Shown in pieces: positions 6,061-6,170 of a DNA stretch of 6,170 bases. How positions within the stretch are numbered: the first letter of the stretch is position 1; each line of letters starts with the position of its first letter. The stretch covers positions 1 through 6,170 of the forward strand of contig CAKZLS010000094.1 of assembly GCA_937127205.1 (NCBI GenBank), read 5' to 3'. The translations under genes and the position numbers were made by a program. The DNA comes from an uncultured Rhodospirillales bacterium (GTDB taxonomy: Bacteria > Pseudomonadota > Alphaproteobacteria > Rhodospirillales > Defluviicoccaceae). Under the pieces are notes generated by a model. That model saw nothing but the letters and a program-made list of their open reading frames with translations. It searched no databases and was not told where the DNA came from.

Positions 6061-6089
6061 CGGGGACGGCCACCCCCCGGTCGTCCCCG
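6061..6089 (+). promoter_or_regulatory. Stable intergenic hairpin between tctC and tctB
   Basis: CGGGGACGGCC (6061-6071) can pair with GGTCGTCCCCG (6079-6089) to form an 11-bp stem with one G-U pair and a 7-nt loop, ACCCCCC. The following CGCTTTCTC is only weakly T-rich, so this is probably an attenuator or mRNA-end stabiliser and not a full terminator. Hairpins after binding-protein genes commonly lower expression of the downstream membrane subunits or protect the upstream message. The 3' arm can alternatively pair with a second CGGGGACG at 6105-6112. Confidence 0.65.
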
Positions 6090-6122
6090 TCGCTTTCTCA
6101 GGCTCGGGGACGTAGAACAGCG

Positions 6123-6170
6123 ATGAAGAACAAAGGCGGCCTCAGAAAAGATGATTTCTGGACGAGCATC
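6123..6170 (+). CDS. tctB: Probable TctB family membrane subunit, N-terminal fragment
   Basis: An open frame of 16 codons begins with ATG at 6123 and runs to the window end, encoding MKNKGGLRKDDFWTSI. A short basic N-terminus followed by DFW and a small/hydrophobic pair is how many TctB proteins (small four-helix subunits of TTT transporters) begin, just before their first membrane helix. The position directly downstream of a tctC gene supports this. A possible SD, GGGGA, lies at 6106-6110 but is 12 bases from the ATG, longer than ideal. It is also part of the CGGGGACG element that could be sequestered by the intergenic hairpin. The identification rests on context and very few residues. Confidence 0.6.
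   Translation, partial: MKNKGGLRKDDFWTSI

Overview
This is a GC-rich window whose gene families and codon use look proteobacterial, most likely alphaproteobacterial. That placement is an inference from gene content (MlaF-type ATPase, TctC-type binding protein, FCD-type GntR regulator, LRE lactonase) and not from a marker gene. No rRNA, tRNA, IS element or CRISPR array is visible. The genes are compactly arranged and read like ordinary chromosome.

Layout, left to right. Positions 1-195 hold no secure gene: there is a C12 homopolymer, a short inverted repeat and a possible leftward reading frame running off the edge. Next comes a leftward group (transcribed from high to low coordinates): an MlaF-type lipid-transport ATPase (1777-992), a CrcB/Fluc fluoride channel (948-547) and a DUF190 protein (537-196), closely spaced. 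A 121-bp gap containing a terminator-like hairpin separates this group from a second leftward operon: SMP-30/LRE lactonase (4702-3692), Gfo/Idh/MocA oxidoreductase (3695-2667, ATGA overlap) and a GntR/FCD repressor (2630-1899). On the other side of a 322-bp divergent region, a tripartite tricarboxylate transporter (TTT) operon runs rightward: the TctC-type periplasmic binding protein (5025-6026), then the first 16 codons of a probable TctB membrane subunit (6123 to the window end).

Working model (inference): the TTT system imports a sugar acid or similar carboxylate, the Gfo/Idh enzyme oxidises a sugar-like compound, the SMP-30 protein opens the resulting lactone, and the GntR/FCD protein senses an intermediate and controls both divergent operons. 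A 16-bp near-palindrome centred on GTATAC in the divergent region, overlapping a candidate rightward promoter, is the natural candidate for its operator.

The most interesting non-coding structure is between tctC and tctB. An 8-base element (CGGGGACG) occurs twice and flanks one copy of its exact complement. Two mutually exclusive hairpins are therefore possible, the second of which would hide the probable tctB ribosome binding site. I saw no clearly new multi-gene system; the genes are recognisable families in a plausible catabolic and transport arrangement.
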